Shown: piece by piece, positions 36,328 to 45,503 of the stretch
Layout of the letters: each line of letters starts with the position of its first letter
How positions within the stretch are numbered: the first letter of the stretch is position 1
Source of the DNA: an uncultured Olsenella sp.
Lineage (GTDB): Bacteria; Actinomycetota; Coriobacteriia; Coriobacteriales; Atopobiaceae
Assembly: GCA_934660915.1 (NCBI GenBank)
Contig: CAKUIF010000009.1
Location: 1-64,000, forward strand
Direction of reading: 5' to 3'
Length of the DNA: 64,000 nt
Notes under the pieces: generated by a model
Told to the model about the DNA's origin: nothing
The model's database searches: none
The model's input: the letters and a program-made list of their open reading frames with translations, nothing else
Program-made: the position numbers and the translations under genes

Positions 36328-37119
36328 ATGCCCGATTTTGCCCCACATGCGTCAACCGCAAAGGAAATCGCCGCCCTTCTTTCCGACGCCCCCGCCGAGG
36401 AGGCGCTCGCACTCATTGAGCGCTATGCCGACGACCCGCGAAAGCAGGTTCAGCGAGCTGTTGCCAGCGCTCAAAAAAGGCTTGAGCGCGACGAGGCCGA
36501 ACGCGCGCGCGTGCGCGGCATGTACGAGCTCCAGCGCGAGCTCGGCGGCGACGGCGTGGTGCTTGGGGTCGACGAGGTCGGGCGCGGCTCGATCGCCGGC
36601 CCGCTTACCGTGTGCGCCGTGACGCTGCCTAACGATCCGATGATCTGGGGCATCAACGACTCCAAGCAGCTGACCCCCGCAAAGCGAGAAGTACTCGCCG
36701 CCAGAATCGCCGACGTAGCGGTTGCCATAGGCACGTGCCATATCGAGCCATCGCTCATCGACGCCATCGGCATGGCCCAGGCCCTGAGGGCTGCCATGTC
36801 GGGGGCCGTCAAAGACGCCGGCGTCGAGCCCGATTGCGTCCTGATCGATGGCAATCCCATGCATATCCACCCTAAGGAGAAGACCCTCGTTAAGGGCGAT
36901 GCCCGAATCGCCGCGATCGCGGCGGCGTCCATCGTCGCTAAGGTCACGAGGGATCATCTCATGGTCTTTTATGACGAGGAGTATCCCGAGTACCACTTCG
37001 CGGAGTGCAAGGGCTACGCCTCGGCGGAGCACATCGCGGCCATACGCGCGCACGGGCTTACCCCCATCCACAGGTTCTCTTTCTGTGGGAACTTCTTGGA
37101 GACTCCTTCGCTGTTTTAA
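36328..37119 (+). CDS. rnhB: Ribonuclease HII
   Basis: A 263-residue enzyme removing ribonucleotides misincorporated in DNA. The catalytic core begins VLGVDEVGRGSIAGPL (residues near 78-93), and INDSKQLTPAKRE and VAKVTRDHLM follow. A 70-residue N-terminal extension, partly helical, precedes the core, common in RnhB of this group. Confidence 0.95.
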   Translation: MPDFAPHASTAKEIAALLSDAPAEEALALIERYADDPRKQVQRAVASAQKRLERDEAERARVRGMYELQRELGGDGVVLGVDEVGRGSIAGPLTVCAVTLPNDPMIWGINDSKQLTPAKREVLAARIADVAVAIGTCHIEPSLIDAIGMAQALRAAMSGAVKDAGVEPDCVLIDGNPMHIHPKEKTLVKGDARIAAIAAASIVAKVTRDHLMVFYDEEYPEYHFAECKGYASAEHIAAIRAHGLTPIHRFSFCGNFLETPSLF

Positions 37120-37319
37120 GCTGACGGGCCCCTGATCTATATGAGGTCTTCAGTCGGTTCTGGGCCGCACACATGCGCAAAGGGTAGTGATCATCTTAGA
37201 TCGGCGCATTTGCCGCGAGTCTGCCGACAGCTGTCTGTCAGCGATTCGGCAGCATTCCGCTAGATGCCCCTGAGAAGCTTGCTTGCATGGACACGCAAAC
37301 AACCATGTAAGGAGCTGCA
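37120..37319. other. Intergenic region before yraN
   Basis: About 200 bases with a short inverted repeat (GTCTGCCGACAGCTGTC region, 37220-37240) and AAGGAGC just before the yraN start. No gene is supported here. Confidence 0.4.
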
Positions 37320-37829
37320 ATGTGCGTTGAGAACACTGGCTGGTCGCGCCTTGAGTACGGGGAGACCTACGACACGCCCATCGAGGGCCCCGGCGTTTCA
37401 AGGAGCTTCTATACCTACCCTTATGAAAAGAGCGGGTTCCCCGAGGACTTGAGCGGGGTCGGGAAGGCCGATCTTGGTCGCATGGGCGAGAACCTCGCCG
37501 CAGTCTTTCTTGAGGACCTCGGCTACTCGATCATTCAGCGAAACTGGCATTGTCGCCGTGGCGAGGTCGACATCGTTACCGAAACCCCCGAGGGCTGCCT
37601 TGCCCTTGTCGAGGTCAAAACCCGCATAGACGGGGGCTTTGGCGATTGCACGCCGGAGTGCGCCGTGGATGAAGACAAGCAGCTGCGTTACGGACTGCTC
37701 GCAAAAGAGTATCTTGGCGGCGCAGTTGACTGCGTGCCGTCTCGCTGCGATGTCGTGAGTATTGTCGTGAGACCCGGCAGCGATTTGGAGATTCGACTGC
37801 TCACGGGCGCCTTCTTTCTGGACCGCTGA
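37320..37829 (+). CDS. YraN-family (UPF0102) nuclease-like protein
   Basis: A 169-residue protein whose residues 50-150 match the UPF0102/YraN family: GRMGENLAAVFLEDLGYSII, RGEVDIV (nuclease-like Glu and Asp), and LVEVKTRIDGGFGD. The N-terminal 50 residues are an extension. AAGGAGC precedes ATG 37320. It overlaps comM by one base (TGATG). Known family context is next to comM/dprA, in DNA uptake and processing. Confidence 0.85.
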   Translation: MCVENTGWSRLEYGETYDTPIEGPGVSRSFYTYPYEKSGFPEDLSGVGKADLGRMGENLAAVFLEDLGYSIIQRNWHCRRGEVDIVTETPEGCLALVEVKTRIDGGFGDCTPECAVDEDKQLRYGLLAKEYLGGAVDCVPSRCDVVSIVVRPGSDLEIRLLTGAFFLDR

Positions 37830-39319
37830 TGGGACGCTCGGTTGCCGTGCGCGCCGCCGCCCTGCGAGGAGTCGAGGCGATTCCTGTAACGGTGGAAGTC
37901 AGCCCCGGGGGAGGTGTCCCCGGGTTCGTCATCACGGGTGGAAACGATAGCCCGATATTCGATGCGGCCGTCCGGGTCAGGTGCGCAATGAGGGAGTGCG
38001 GCTTCGAGATCCCCCAGGTGCGCTACACCGTCAACCTTGCCCCAGCCGACATGAAGAAGGGCGGAACCGCCTACGACCTTGCCATTGCGGTCGCGATTCT
38101 CATTGCCTCGGGGCAGATTCCTCCGAGGATTGCCGATGGCGCGGTCTTTGCCGGCGAGCTGGCGCTGAACGGGTGCGTCGAGCCGGTAAGAGGGGCGGCG
38201 GCCTATGCCTCGCTTGCCGCGTCGGGAGACCTTGACCTCATCGCCTCCTCGCGCACGCCCGCCTTTGGCGGAGAGCGAAGCAACATTATCGGCATCGAGA
38301 ATCTGGGTCAGCTTAAAGGCGGTCTTGAGGGGCTCAGCAGAATCGTCGGCGTTTTCGACGAGGATTCCCGCGAGAGGTTCCTGGACGACTGCGGGCTTGA
38401 TTTCTCCGATGTGGTGGATCAGGAGATTCCCAAGCGCGCGATGGTCATCGCCGCCGCCGGCAGGCACGGGCTGCTCATGGTCGGGCCGCCAGGCGCCGGA
38501 AAATCAATGCTTGCCAAGCGCTTGCCGACGATCCTTCCTCCGCTCACGGCCGAGGAGCGGGCAGAGACCCTTCTTATCCATTCGGTCGCGGGACAGCCCC
38601 TCGATTCGATCGCGAGGGGCGTGCGGCCGTTTCGCGCGCCCCATCACTCGATCTCGCTCGGCGGACTTGTTGGCGGAGGGCGACCGGTGCTGCCAGGAGA
38701 GCTCTCGCTTGCGGACAAAGGCGTCCTGTTCCTGGACGAGCTCCCTGAGTTCGCCGGCAACGTTTTGCAGTCCATGCGGCAGCCGATGGAAGATCGGGAG
38801 GTGAGGATCGTGCGTGTTGATGGCGTCTACACTTTCCCCTGTGACTTTCAGCTTATTGCCGCCGCAAACCCGTGCCCCTGCGGCCATTTGGGGGACCCAG
38901 GGCATTCCTGCACCTGCAGCCCCTCCAGGGTCCAGAGCTATCAGAACAAGATAGGTGGCCCGCTCATGGACCGAATCGACGTCGTGTGCGACGTCGCGAG
39001 GCCCTCGGAAAAGAACATCATCCGCGGCGGCAAAGGGATGGGCTCCTCAGAGATGCGCGAACTTGTTGCGAACGCCCGCGAGTTCAGGTCATGGCGCACG
39101 TCTCGCGAGGGGGAGCAGACAGGCCCCGGCGGCGCCCGCCTTGAGGACGGTGCCTGCGCGATGTTTGAGGAATACGCGGCCCGGCTTAGGCTCGGTGGCC
39201 GTGCGATTGTGCGCATAGCGAGGGTCGCCAGAACGATCGGCGACCTTTCGGAACACGAGCTCGTTGGGGAACAGGACGTGGTCGAGGCATTGGGTTTTCG
39301 ATCGAGGGCGACGCTTTAG
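37829..39319 (+). CDS. comM: ComM/YifB-family Mg chelatase-like ATPase
   Basis: A 496-residue AAA+ protein. The N-terminal Lon-like domain runs from 1 to about 170, the Walker A motif GPPGAGKSMLAKRLP is near residue 218, the Walker B motif VLFLDELPEF follows, and CPCGHLGDPGHSCTCSP near residue 350 is a Cys-rich zinc-binding loop. ComM is a helicase involved in branch migration during natural transformation. It overlaps yraN and lies 8 bases before dprA. Confidence 0.93.
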   Translation: MGRSVAVRAAALRGVEAIPVTVEVSPGGGVPGFVITGGNDSPIFDAAVRVRCAMRECGFEIPQVRYTVNLAPADMKKGGTAYDLAIAVAILIASGQIPPRIADGAVFAGELALNGCVEPVRGAAAYASLAASGDLDLIASSRTPAFGGERSNIIGIENLGQLKGGLEGLSRIVGVFDEDSRERFLDDCGLDFSDVVDQEIPKRAMVIAAAGRHGLLMVGPPGAGKSMLAKRLPTILPPLTAEERAETLLIHSVAGQPLDSIARGVRPFRAPHHSISLGGLVGGGRPVLPGELSLADKGVLFLDELPEFAGNVLQSMRQPMEDREVRIVRVDGVYTFPCDFQLIAAANPCPCGHLGDPGHSCTCSPSRVQSYQNKIGGPLMDRIDVVCDVARPSEKNIIRGGKGMGSSEMRELVANAREFRSWRTSREGEQTGPGGARLEDGACAMFEEYAARLRLGGRAIVRIARVARTIGDLSEHELVGEQDVVEALGFRSRATL

Positions 39320-39327
39320 GGGTGCTT

Positions 39328-40230
39328 ATGAAAAGCTACGATGACGGACGATGGGAGATCGGTATCGACGATCCCGAGTATCCCCCTGCATTCGCAGAGC
39401 TTGCAAATCCTCCGGGAGTAATTTATGGGGTGGGTGATGCCTCTTGCCTGCAAACGCCTTGCTTAGGCATTATCGGTGCCCGCAGGGCCACTCCCTACGG
39501 CCTCGCCATCGCCTCTATGGCCGGGCGCGTCGCTGCGGAAGGCGGCGTCTGCGTTGTCTCTGGAGGGGCCATGGGATGCGACGCCTCTGCCAGCAGGTCG
39601 GCTCTTGCCGCCGGCGGCAGCACAATCGTTGTCTCTGGGTGCGGCGCGGACACGGTATACCCAAGCACCTCCGAGGATGTTTTCCGAGGCGCGGCAGAGG
39701 GCGCGGGGGCAGTCATATCGGCGGAGCGTTGGGGCATGGGGCCCCGTCGCTACGCATTTCCAAAGCGCAACGCGCTTATCGCCGCGCTCTCAAGATGCCT
39801 TGTCGTCACGGAGGCGGGGCCAAGGTCGGGAACCATGGGCACCTCCGACGCCGCCATCGAGCTCGGCAGGACGGTGTACGCGATCCCTGGGTCGATCTTC
39901 TCGTTAAACTCAAAGGGCACGAATTCCCTCATAGCGGAGGGCGCGAAGATCATTCCTGACGAGGAATCACTCGCCCTTGCCATATCGCTGGATTTCGGAT
40001 TCCTGAGGCTCCAATCCGAGCGGCCTCAAGAGGAGGCTGATGACCTGATGGCTGCGCTATTGGCGTCTCCTTCCCGACCCGATGAGCTCGCCGATGCCTT
40101 GGGAGCCGATGTCATGGCAATCCTTCGAGAGCTTACCGGACGCGAGGCAAGAAACCTTGTGGAGCGACTGCCGGATGGAAGGTATGCGCCTTCGCAAACG
40201 TATCTATTGGGGCACAATGTAGACATTTGA
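39328..40230 (+). CDS. dprA: DNA-processing protein DprA
   Basis: A 300-residue protein with a Rossmann fold: LGIIGARRATPYG, VVSGGAMGCDASASRSALAAGG, and FPKRNALIAALSRCLVVTEA. It loads RecA on incoming single-stranded DNA. The C terminus holds a winged-helix-like region (LADALGADVMAILRELTGREA). AGGGGTG is 5 bases before ATG 39328. Confidence 0.93.
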   Translation: MKSYDDGRWEIGIDDPEYPPAFAELANPPGVIYGVGDASCLQTPCLGIIGARRATPYGLAIASMAGRVAAEGGVCVVSGGAMGCDASASRSALAAGGSTIVVSGCGADTVYPSTSEDVFRGAAEGAGAVISAERWGMGPRRYAFPKRNALIAALSRCLVVTEAGPRSGTMGTSDAAIELGRTVYAIPGSIFSLNSKGTNSLIAEGAKIIPDEESLALAISLDFGFLRLQSERPQEEADDLMAALLASPSRPDELADALGADVMAILRELTGREARNLVERLPDGRYAPSQTYLLGHNVDI

Positions 40231-40263
40231 CGTCATCGGCGCCCGCGCCGGGAAGGGGATTGC

Positions 40264-41589
40264 ATGTCTTCGAAGGTCACCGTCGTCGGTGCCGGCCTCG
40301 CCGGTTCGGAGTGCGCGCTGCAGCTCGCTCGCAGGGGAATCCACGTGAGGCTCATCGAGCAGCGGCCTTGCCATCCTTCTCCCGCACACCATACCGACGG
40401 GTTCGCCGAGCTCGTTTGCTCCAATTCCCTCAAGTCCACCAAGCCTGATTCCGCCGCCGGCCTGCTCAAGCGTGAGCTGGACGGCATGGGGTCTTATCTT
40501 CTGGGCTTTGCTCGTCAATGCGCTGTTCCCGCTGGCGGAGCCCTTGCCGTCGATAGAGAGCGCTTCAGCGCCATGGTGACGACTTCCGTCTGCTCGGATT
40601 CCCTCATCGATGTCGTGAGGCAGGAAGCCCTTGAAATACCTGAGGGCCCCTGCGTCATCGCCGCCGGCCCTCTTTGCTCCGAGGCCCTGTTTTCGGCGGT
40701 CGAGTCTGCGGTCGGGGAGGGGCACATGTCGTTCTTCGACGCCGCGGCGCCCATCGTCTCCGCCGAATCCATCGATCGGACAATCGCCTTCTCTCAGTCC
40801 CGTTATGAGGAGGGGATCGGCGATTATCTCAATTGCCCGATGAATAGGGAGGAGTACGAGGCATTTATCGATGCGCTTCTCGGCGCTTCGCGCGTGATCG
40901 GGCGCGATTTCGAGCAGAAGGATCTTTTCTGCGCGTGCCAGCCTGTCGAGGAGGTCGCCCGCACCGGCCGCGATGCCATTCGCTTCGGGGCGCTTAAGCC
41001 CGTCGGCCTTACCGACCCGAGGACGGGCCATCGTCCGTGGGCTGCTGTCCAGCTTCGCGCTGAGACTGCTGATGCGCTCGCCTATAACCTCGTCGGTTTT
41101 CAAACTAACCTGACCTGGCCCGAGCAGCGCAGGGTCTTCCGCATGATTCCCGGCCTCGAGGACGCCGAGTTTCTGCGTTACGGCGTCATGCACCGTAACT
41201 CCTTTGTCGACTCGCCGCATGTGCTAGACAAGACCTTCAAGATTCCTGGTACCCAGGCCCGCCTTGCAGGACAGATTTGCGGCACCGAGGGGTACGTGGA
41301 GGCGATTGCGTCGGGTCTTCTTGCCGCGTTGAACACGTATGCCGACCTTTCCGGTTTTGAACCTGTCGAGCTGCCTAAAACAAGTTCTTTCGGCGCGCTC
41401 GTCTCCTACGCAACCGATCCCGCCACCAAGGACTACCAGCCCATGCACGTCAATTTCGGTATCGTGCCCCCGCTCGAGACCCATGTTCGCGACAAGGTCC
41501 GTCGCCGCGCGGAGCTTGCCGCCCGTGCCGAGTGCGATTTCGATGCGTATCTTGCCTCGCGGCCGGAGCTGTTCGCCGTAAGCGAGTAA
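40264..41589 (+). CDS. trmFO: tRNA uracil-54 C5-methyltransferase, folate-dependent (TrmFO)
   Basis: A 441-residue flavoprotein making m5U54 in tRNA with methylenetetrahydrofolate. The N-terminal FAD motif VVGAGLAGSECALQLARRG is followed by LIEQRP and ELVCSNSLKST, and a C-terminal QICGTEGYVEAIASGLLA segment. It overlaps the recombinase gene by one base. Confidence 0.95.
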   Translation: MSSKVTVVGAGLAGSECALQLARRGIHVRLIEQRPCHPSPAHHTDGFAELVCSNSLKSTKPDSAAGLLKRELDGMGSYLLGFARQCAVPAGGALAVDRERFSAMVTTSVCSDSLIDVVRQEALEIPEGPCVIAAGPLCSEALFSAVESAVGEGHMSFFDAAAPIVSAESIDRTIAFSQSRYEEGIGDYLNCPMNREEYEAFIDALLGASRVIGRDFEQKDLFCACQPVEEVARTGRDAIRFGALKPVGLTDPRTGHRPWAAVQLRAETADALAYNLVGFQTNLTWPEQRRVFRMIPGLEDAEFLRYGVMHRNSFVDSPHVLDKTFKIPGTQARLAGQICGTEGYVEAIASGLLAALNTYADLSGFEPVELPKTSSFGALVSYATDPATKDYQPMHVNFGIVPPLETHVRDKVRRRAELAARAECDFDAYLASRPELFAVSE

Positions 41590-42500
41590 TGAGCTCCCTC
41601 GACACATATATCGATGCGTATGTTACTCAGCTCACGGGTGTCAGGGGCCTTTCGGAGAACACCCAGAAAGGCTATGCCAGCGACCTGGCCGATTACGCGC
41701 GCTGGTGCGAGAGAAGAGGCGTCGACGCTCTCAACGTGACGCATAAGGAGCTCCGCGCCTATTTGGCGGAGCTGTCTCGCGCTCGGTACGCTACGACAAC
41801 CATCAATCGCAGGCTCTCGGCTATACGAGGACTGTATAACTGGATGTCTCTTCACGGCGGGGTTTCCTCCGACGCCGCGTCCTCGGTCGCGAGCCCTAAG
41901 GTCGCGCGAGTGTTGCCCAAAACAATGACGGACGTCGAGGCGTCGCGTTTGCTCGGCGATTGCGACGCGTCCTGCCCGGCCGGTCTTCGTGACCGAGCGT
42001 TTCTTGAGCTTCTTTACGCGAGCGGCGCTCGAATCTCCGAGGTCTCCCGGCTCGACGTGGGATCCATAGACTTTGCGGGCGGCACGGTCAAGCTTTTCGG
42101 TAAGGGAGCAAAGGAGCGGGTAGTTCCTCTCTATGATCTCGCCCTCGATTGGGTCGCGCGTTACGTTCGGGAGGCGCGCCCCGCGCTTCTTGCCCGCGCT
42201 AACTCAAGCCGCAAGAAGGACGACCTGGCATTGTTCGTCTCTACGAGGGGCGGGCGCATGAGCGCGGACGCGCTGCGCACCGTGTTCGAGCGCCATGCCG
42301 TTCACGCGGGGCTCGATCCTGCCCTCACCCCGCACGCCATGCGGCACACGTTTGCCACCGAGCTGCTCTCTGGGGGAGCCGACCTGCGAAGCGTGCAAGA
42401 GCTTCTTGGCCACGAGAACCTCTCCACCACGCAGATCTACACCCATCTTTCGGTCGAACGCCTCAAGGACGCCGCACGCGCCTCCCATCCCCGCGCCTGA
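41589..42500 (+). CDS. xerC: XerC/XerD-like tyrosine recombinase
   Basis: A 303-residue recombinase resolving chromosome dimers. The N-terminal SAM-like domain has GLSENTQKGYASDLADYARW; the catalytic domain has GARISEVSRLD (Arg), HAMRHTFATELL (HxxR), LLGHENLSTTQIYTH (His and Tyr). XerC and XerD are not distinguishable by eye. It is the last gene of the trmFO unit, and the RAYT element begins 7 bases after its stop. Confidence 0.88.
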   Translation: MSSLDTYIDAYVTQLTGVRGLSENTQKGYASDLADYARWCERRGVDALNVTHKELRAYLAELSRARYATTTINRRLSAIRGLYNWMSLHGGVSSDAASSVASPKVARVLPKTMTDVEASRLLGDCDASCPAGLRDRAFLELLYASGARISEVSRLDVGSIDFAGGTVKLFGKGAKERVVPLYDLALDWVARYVREARPALLARANSSRKKDDLALFVSTRGGRMSADALRTVFERHAVHAGLDPALTPHAMRHTFATELLSGGADLRSVQELLGHENLSTTQIYTHLSVERLKDAARASHPRA

Positions 42501-42506
42501 CCTGCT

Positions 42507-43434
42507 ATTTCAGCCTGTCTGATTTGGCAGTCTTTTTTGCCTGTCTGGAAAGACTGCCTTTGCATAGATTCGCCCTCCGTCAAAAACTCGTCGAAAGGCC
42601 TGCTATGTGTCCTCTTAAAAAGCGATTTTCCAACAGCGGAATCCATCACGTCATGACCAGGGGGACGGGCCGTCAAATCATTTTTGAGGATGACTGTGAC
42701 AGGAGATGGTTTCTTGAGCGCCTGGCATCTTATTCAGATGAGGACGATATTTCGGTGCTCGCATATTGCCTCATGCCGAACCATGTGCACATGCTCCTGC
42801 TTGATTCTGAAGGCGCTCTTTCCCATATGCTTCACAAGCTGCTCTCGGCATACGCGCATTATTTCAATAATCGTCACCGCAGGACGGGGCATCTTCTGGA
42901 GGCTAGGTTCGTGAGCAAAAGCGTCGAGACGGACGCTTACCTGCTCGAGGCGGTGAGATACATTCACGATAATCCCGAGAAGGGCGGTATCTGCTTGGCA
43001 GCGGATTATCCGTGGAGCAGCTTTTCCGAGTACGTTAGCGAGCCGAAGATTTGTGACACCTCCTTGGTTATGGATTGCCTTGGCTCGGTTGAGGTCTTTT
43101 CGGCCTTTTCGTGCGCCGCGGGCGACAAACTGTATTCGCTTCCCGACAGAAGGGCGGGCTGGTCTCCCGATGAGCTGCTCGAGGAGGCGAGTTCGATTCT
43201 TACGTATGCGCTGGGTGTTCAGCCTGATGAGGTCAAGAGATTAAGTCCTACTCGACGTGACGATGCTGTCAGCCTGCTTCTTAACTCTGGGTTTAGCCAC
43301 AGGCAAGTCGAGAAGATCTGTGGCATCGGCAGATGGACGATTTCAAGAATTGCCGCCGTTGCCAAGTCAGACAGGCAAAAAGAGCTGCCAAATCAGACAG
43401 GCTGAAATGACTGCCAAATCAGACAGGCTGAAAT
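42507..43434 (+). mobile_element. RAYT element with matching terminal repeats
   Basis: The left end 42507-42530 is the exact inverted complement of a 24-nt sequence beginning CTGCCAAATCAGACAGG that occurs twice at the right end, at 43385-43408 and 43411-43434. A degenerate third copy (TCAGACAGGCAAAAAG) is at 43366-43381, and an inverted related copy (TTTGCCTGTCTGG) at 42535-42547. The right-end copies overlap the transposase C terminus. This is the architecture of a REP-associated tyrosine transposase and its own repeats, inserted between xerC and rpsB. Confidence 0.75.
42605..43405 (+). CDS. REP-associated tyrosine transposase (RAYT, Y1 family)
   Basis: A protein of about 266 residues with the HUH-type motif MPNHVHML (His60, His62 in this numbering) and the C-terminal part RYIHDNPEKGGI, where a tyrosine near residue 112-119 is the expected nucleophile. 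The start ATG 42605 lies at the beginning of the conserved KKRFSNSGIHHVMTRG segment; an upstream in-frame start at 42524 would lie inside the left terminal repeat. Codon use is less GC-rich than in the neighbours. The last residues (SDRQKELPNQTG) are encoded by the right-end repeats. Confidence 0.87.
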   Translation: MCPLKKRFSNSGIHHVMTRGTGRQIIFEDDCDRRWFLERLASYSDEDDISVLAYCLMPNHVHMLLLDSEGALSHMLHKLLSAYAHYFNNRHRRTGHLLEARFVSKSVETDAYLLEAVRYIHDNPEKGGICLAADYPWSSFSEYVSEPKICDTSLVMDCLGSVEVFSAFSCAAGDKLYSLPDRRAGWSPDELLEEASSILTYALGVQPDEVKRLSPTRRDDAVSLLLNSGFSHRQVEKICGIGRWTISRIAAVAKSDRQKELPNQTG

Positions 43435-43477
43435 CGCAGGTGAAAAAGATGTGAAGGTTGTGAGGGATAAACAAGGC

Positions 43478-43505
43478 TCGACAGCGGGGTCGTTGCTGCT
43501 ATACT
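43478..43505 (+). promoter_or_regulatory. Promoter of rpsB-tsf
   Basis: TCGACA (43478-43483) and TATACT (43500-43505) are separated by 16 bases. Transcription would start near 43512, leaving a leader of about 155 nt. Confidence 0.6.
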
Positions 43506-43511
43506 AATCAG

Positions 43512-43666
43512 CTGTTGTGCACAAGCACGGCATGCCGGCAACCGGCCGGCACCATCTCACACGCGCGACGACCCGCCTGCCGTGGTGCCCGAAGGCGAAT
43601 AGCCAGGCCTCGGGTGGCAGTTCACGGGGATGACCTCGCGCGGAGGACCAACCACAGGAGGTTACC
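43512..43666 (+). promoter_or_regulatory. Long structured 5' leader of rpsB
   Basis: A GC-rich leader with self-complementary stretches (GCATGCCGGCAACCGGCCGGC, then CGCCTGCCGTGG and later matching segments) before the ribosome-binding site CAGGAGG. uS2 represses its own operon in other bacteria by binding the leader; whether this leader does so is inferred, and no alignment was run. Confidence 0.4.
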
Positions 43667-44401
43667 ATGGCTAAGATTACTATCCAGACCCTGCTCGACG
43701 CCGGCTGCCACTACGGTCACCAGACCCGTCGCTGGAACCCCAAGATGAAGTCCTACATCTTCGGTGAGCGTAACGGCATCTACATCCTCGACCTCAAGCA
43801 GACGATGTACGGCCTCGACTCCGCCTACACCTTCCTCAAGGAGACCGCTGCCAAGGGCGGCAAGATCCTCTTCGTCGGCACCAAGAAGCAGGCCCAGGAG
43901 CCCATCTCCCAGCAGGCCGAGCGCTGCGGCATGCCCTGGATCAACCAGCGCTGGCTCGGCGGCATGCTCACCAACTTCGTGACCATGCGCTCCCGTATCT
44001 CCCGCATGGAGGAGCTCGAGGCCATGGTCGAGGACGGCCGCATGGCTACCCTCCCCAAGAAGGAGCAGGCCCTTCTCGGCAAGGAGCTCGACAAGCTCCA
44101 GAAGAACCTCGGCGGCGTCCGCGACATGACCAGCCTGCCGCAGGCCATCTTCGTCGTCGACTCCAAGCGCGAGGAGATCGCCATCCGTGAGGCCAACCGC
44201 CTGCACATCCCCGTCGTCTCCCTGCTCGACACCAACTCCGACCCCGACGTCGTCGAGTACGGCATTCCCGCCAACGACGACGCCATCCGCTCCGTCGCCC
44301 TCATGTGCGAGATCGCTGCCGACGCCGTCCTGGCTGGCACCGGCAAGGAGCAGATCACCGCTGAGGAGATGTCCGCTACCGAGGCTCCCGTCGCCGAGTA
44401 A
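43667..44401 (+). CDS. rpsB: 30S ribosomal protein uS2
   Basis: A 244-residue protein with TLLDAGCHYGHQTRRWNPKM at the start, IFGERNGIYILDL, and PAIFVVDSKREEIAIREANRL-like sequences. It binds late in 30S assembly. AGGAGG is 5-6 bases before ATG 43667. It precedes tsf by 52 bases in the usual rpsB-tsf-pyrH-frr order. Confidence 0.97.
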   Translation: MAKITIQTLLDAGCHYGHQTRRWNPKMKSYIFGERNGIYILDLKQTMYGLDSAYTFLKETAAKGGKILFVGTKKQAQEPISQQAERCGMPWINQRWLGGMLTNFVTMRSRISRMEELEAMVEDGRMATLPKKEQALLGKELDKLQKNLGGVRDMTSLPQAIFVVDSKREEIAIREANRLHIPVVSLLDTNSDPDVVEYGIPANDDAIRSVALMCEIAADAVLAGTGKEQITAEEMSATEAPVAE

Positions 44402-44453
44402 CGCCGACTTCATCGGCTCGTCTTATTAGAATCCCCAACTAGAGGAGAAGAAC

Positions 44454-45323
44454 ATGGCTCAGATTACCGCCGCGCTCGTCAAGCAGCTCCGCGAGATGAC
44501 CGACTCCCCGATGATGGAGTGCAAGAAGGCCCTCGTCGAGGCTGAGGGCGACCTCGAGAAGGCCGTCGACGTCCTGCGCACCATGGGCATCGCCAAGGCC
44601 GTCAAGCGCGCTGGCCGCGACACCAACGAGGGCACCATCGCCACCTTCGTTTCCGAGGACGGCAAGACCGGCGCCATCCTCGAGCTCTCCTGCGAGACCG
44701 ACTTCGTCGGCACCAACCCCAAGTTCACCGGCTTTGCCGCCAAGCTTGCCCAGGTTGTCGCCGAGCAGAACCCTGCCGACGTTGAGGCTCTCAAGGCCTG
44801 CACCTTCGAGGGCGAGACCGTTGACTCCGCTCTCACCGAGATGATCCACGTCATCGGCGAGAACATGAAGGTCCTGCGTTTCCAGCGCCTTGCCGTTGAG
44901 AACGGCGCCCTTGCCAGCTACATCCACCTCGGCGGCAAGATCGCCAACATCGCCGTCTTCGAGTTCAACAACGCAGAGACCGCCGCTGCCGACGAGTTCA
45001 AGACCTTCGCCCACGACGTCGCGATGCAGATTGCCGCTACTGCGCCCGTCGCCGCTTCCCGCGACGACGTCCCGGCCGAGACCATCGAGCACGAGCTTTC
45101 CATCTACAAGGCCCAGGCTGCCGAGTCCGGCAAGCCGGAGGCCATCCAGGAGCGCATGGCTCAGGGCCGTCTTGAGAAGTACTTCAAGGAGTTCGTCCTC
45201 TGCGAGCAGGAGTTCGTCAAGGATTCCTCCGTCACCATCGACGGCCTCGCCAAGAAGACCTCCAAGGACCTTGGCGACGACATCAAGGTTAAGTCCTTCG
45301 TCCTTTACCGCTTCGGCGAGTAG
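44454..45323 (+). CDS. tsf: Elongation factor Ts
   Basis: A 289-residue guanine-exchange factor for EF-Tu. The N-terminal UBA-like domain has LVKQLREMTDSPMMECKKAL; LSCETDFVGTNPKF and the core domains follow. AGAGGAGAAG precedes ATG 44454. Confidence 0.97.
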   Translation: MAQITAALVKQLREMTDSPMMECKKALVEAEGDLEKAVDVLRTMGIAKAVKRAGRDTNEGTIATFVSEDGKTGAILELSCETDFVGTNPKFTGFAAKLAQVVAEQNPADVEALKACTFEGETVDSALTEMIHVIGENMKVLRFQRLAVENGALASYIHLGGKIANIAVFEFNNAETAAADEFKTFAHDVAMQIAATAPVAASRDDVPAETIEHELSIYKAQAAESGKPEAIQERMAQGRLEKYFKEFVLCEQEFVKDSSVTIDGLAKKTSKDLGDDIKVKSFVLYRFGE

Positions 45324-45344
45324 TCGCTTTAATCATTGATTTTT

Positions 45345-45378
45345 AGAGCCGGCCGCGTTTGACGCGACCGGCTCTTTT
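45345..45378 (+). terminator. Terminator after tsf
   Basis: AGAGCCGGCCGCG pairs with CGCGACCGGCTCT around TTTGA, followed by TTTTGT. It splits rpsB-tsf from pyrH-frr. Confidence 0.85.
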
Positions 45379-45503
45379 GTGTGCAGTGGCGTATGCTTTC
45401 GGTCGGGCGGGGGTCAACCCGCCCTCGTCTGTTAAACTTTCATTTTGGCAACGTAATATGCGTGCGCACGCCCGTCGGTGCGTCCGTTCTAATGGAGGCT
45501 GAA

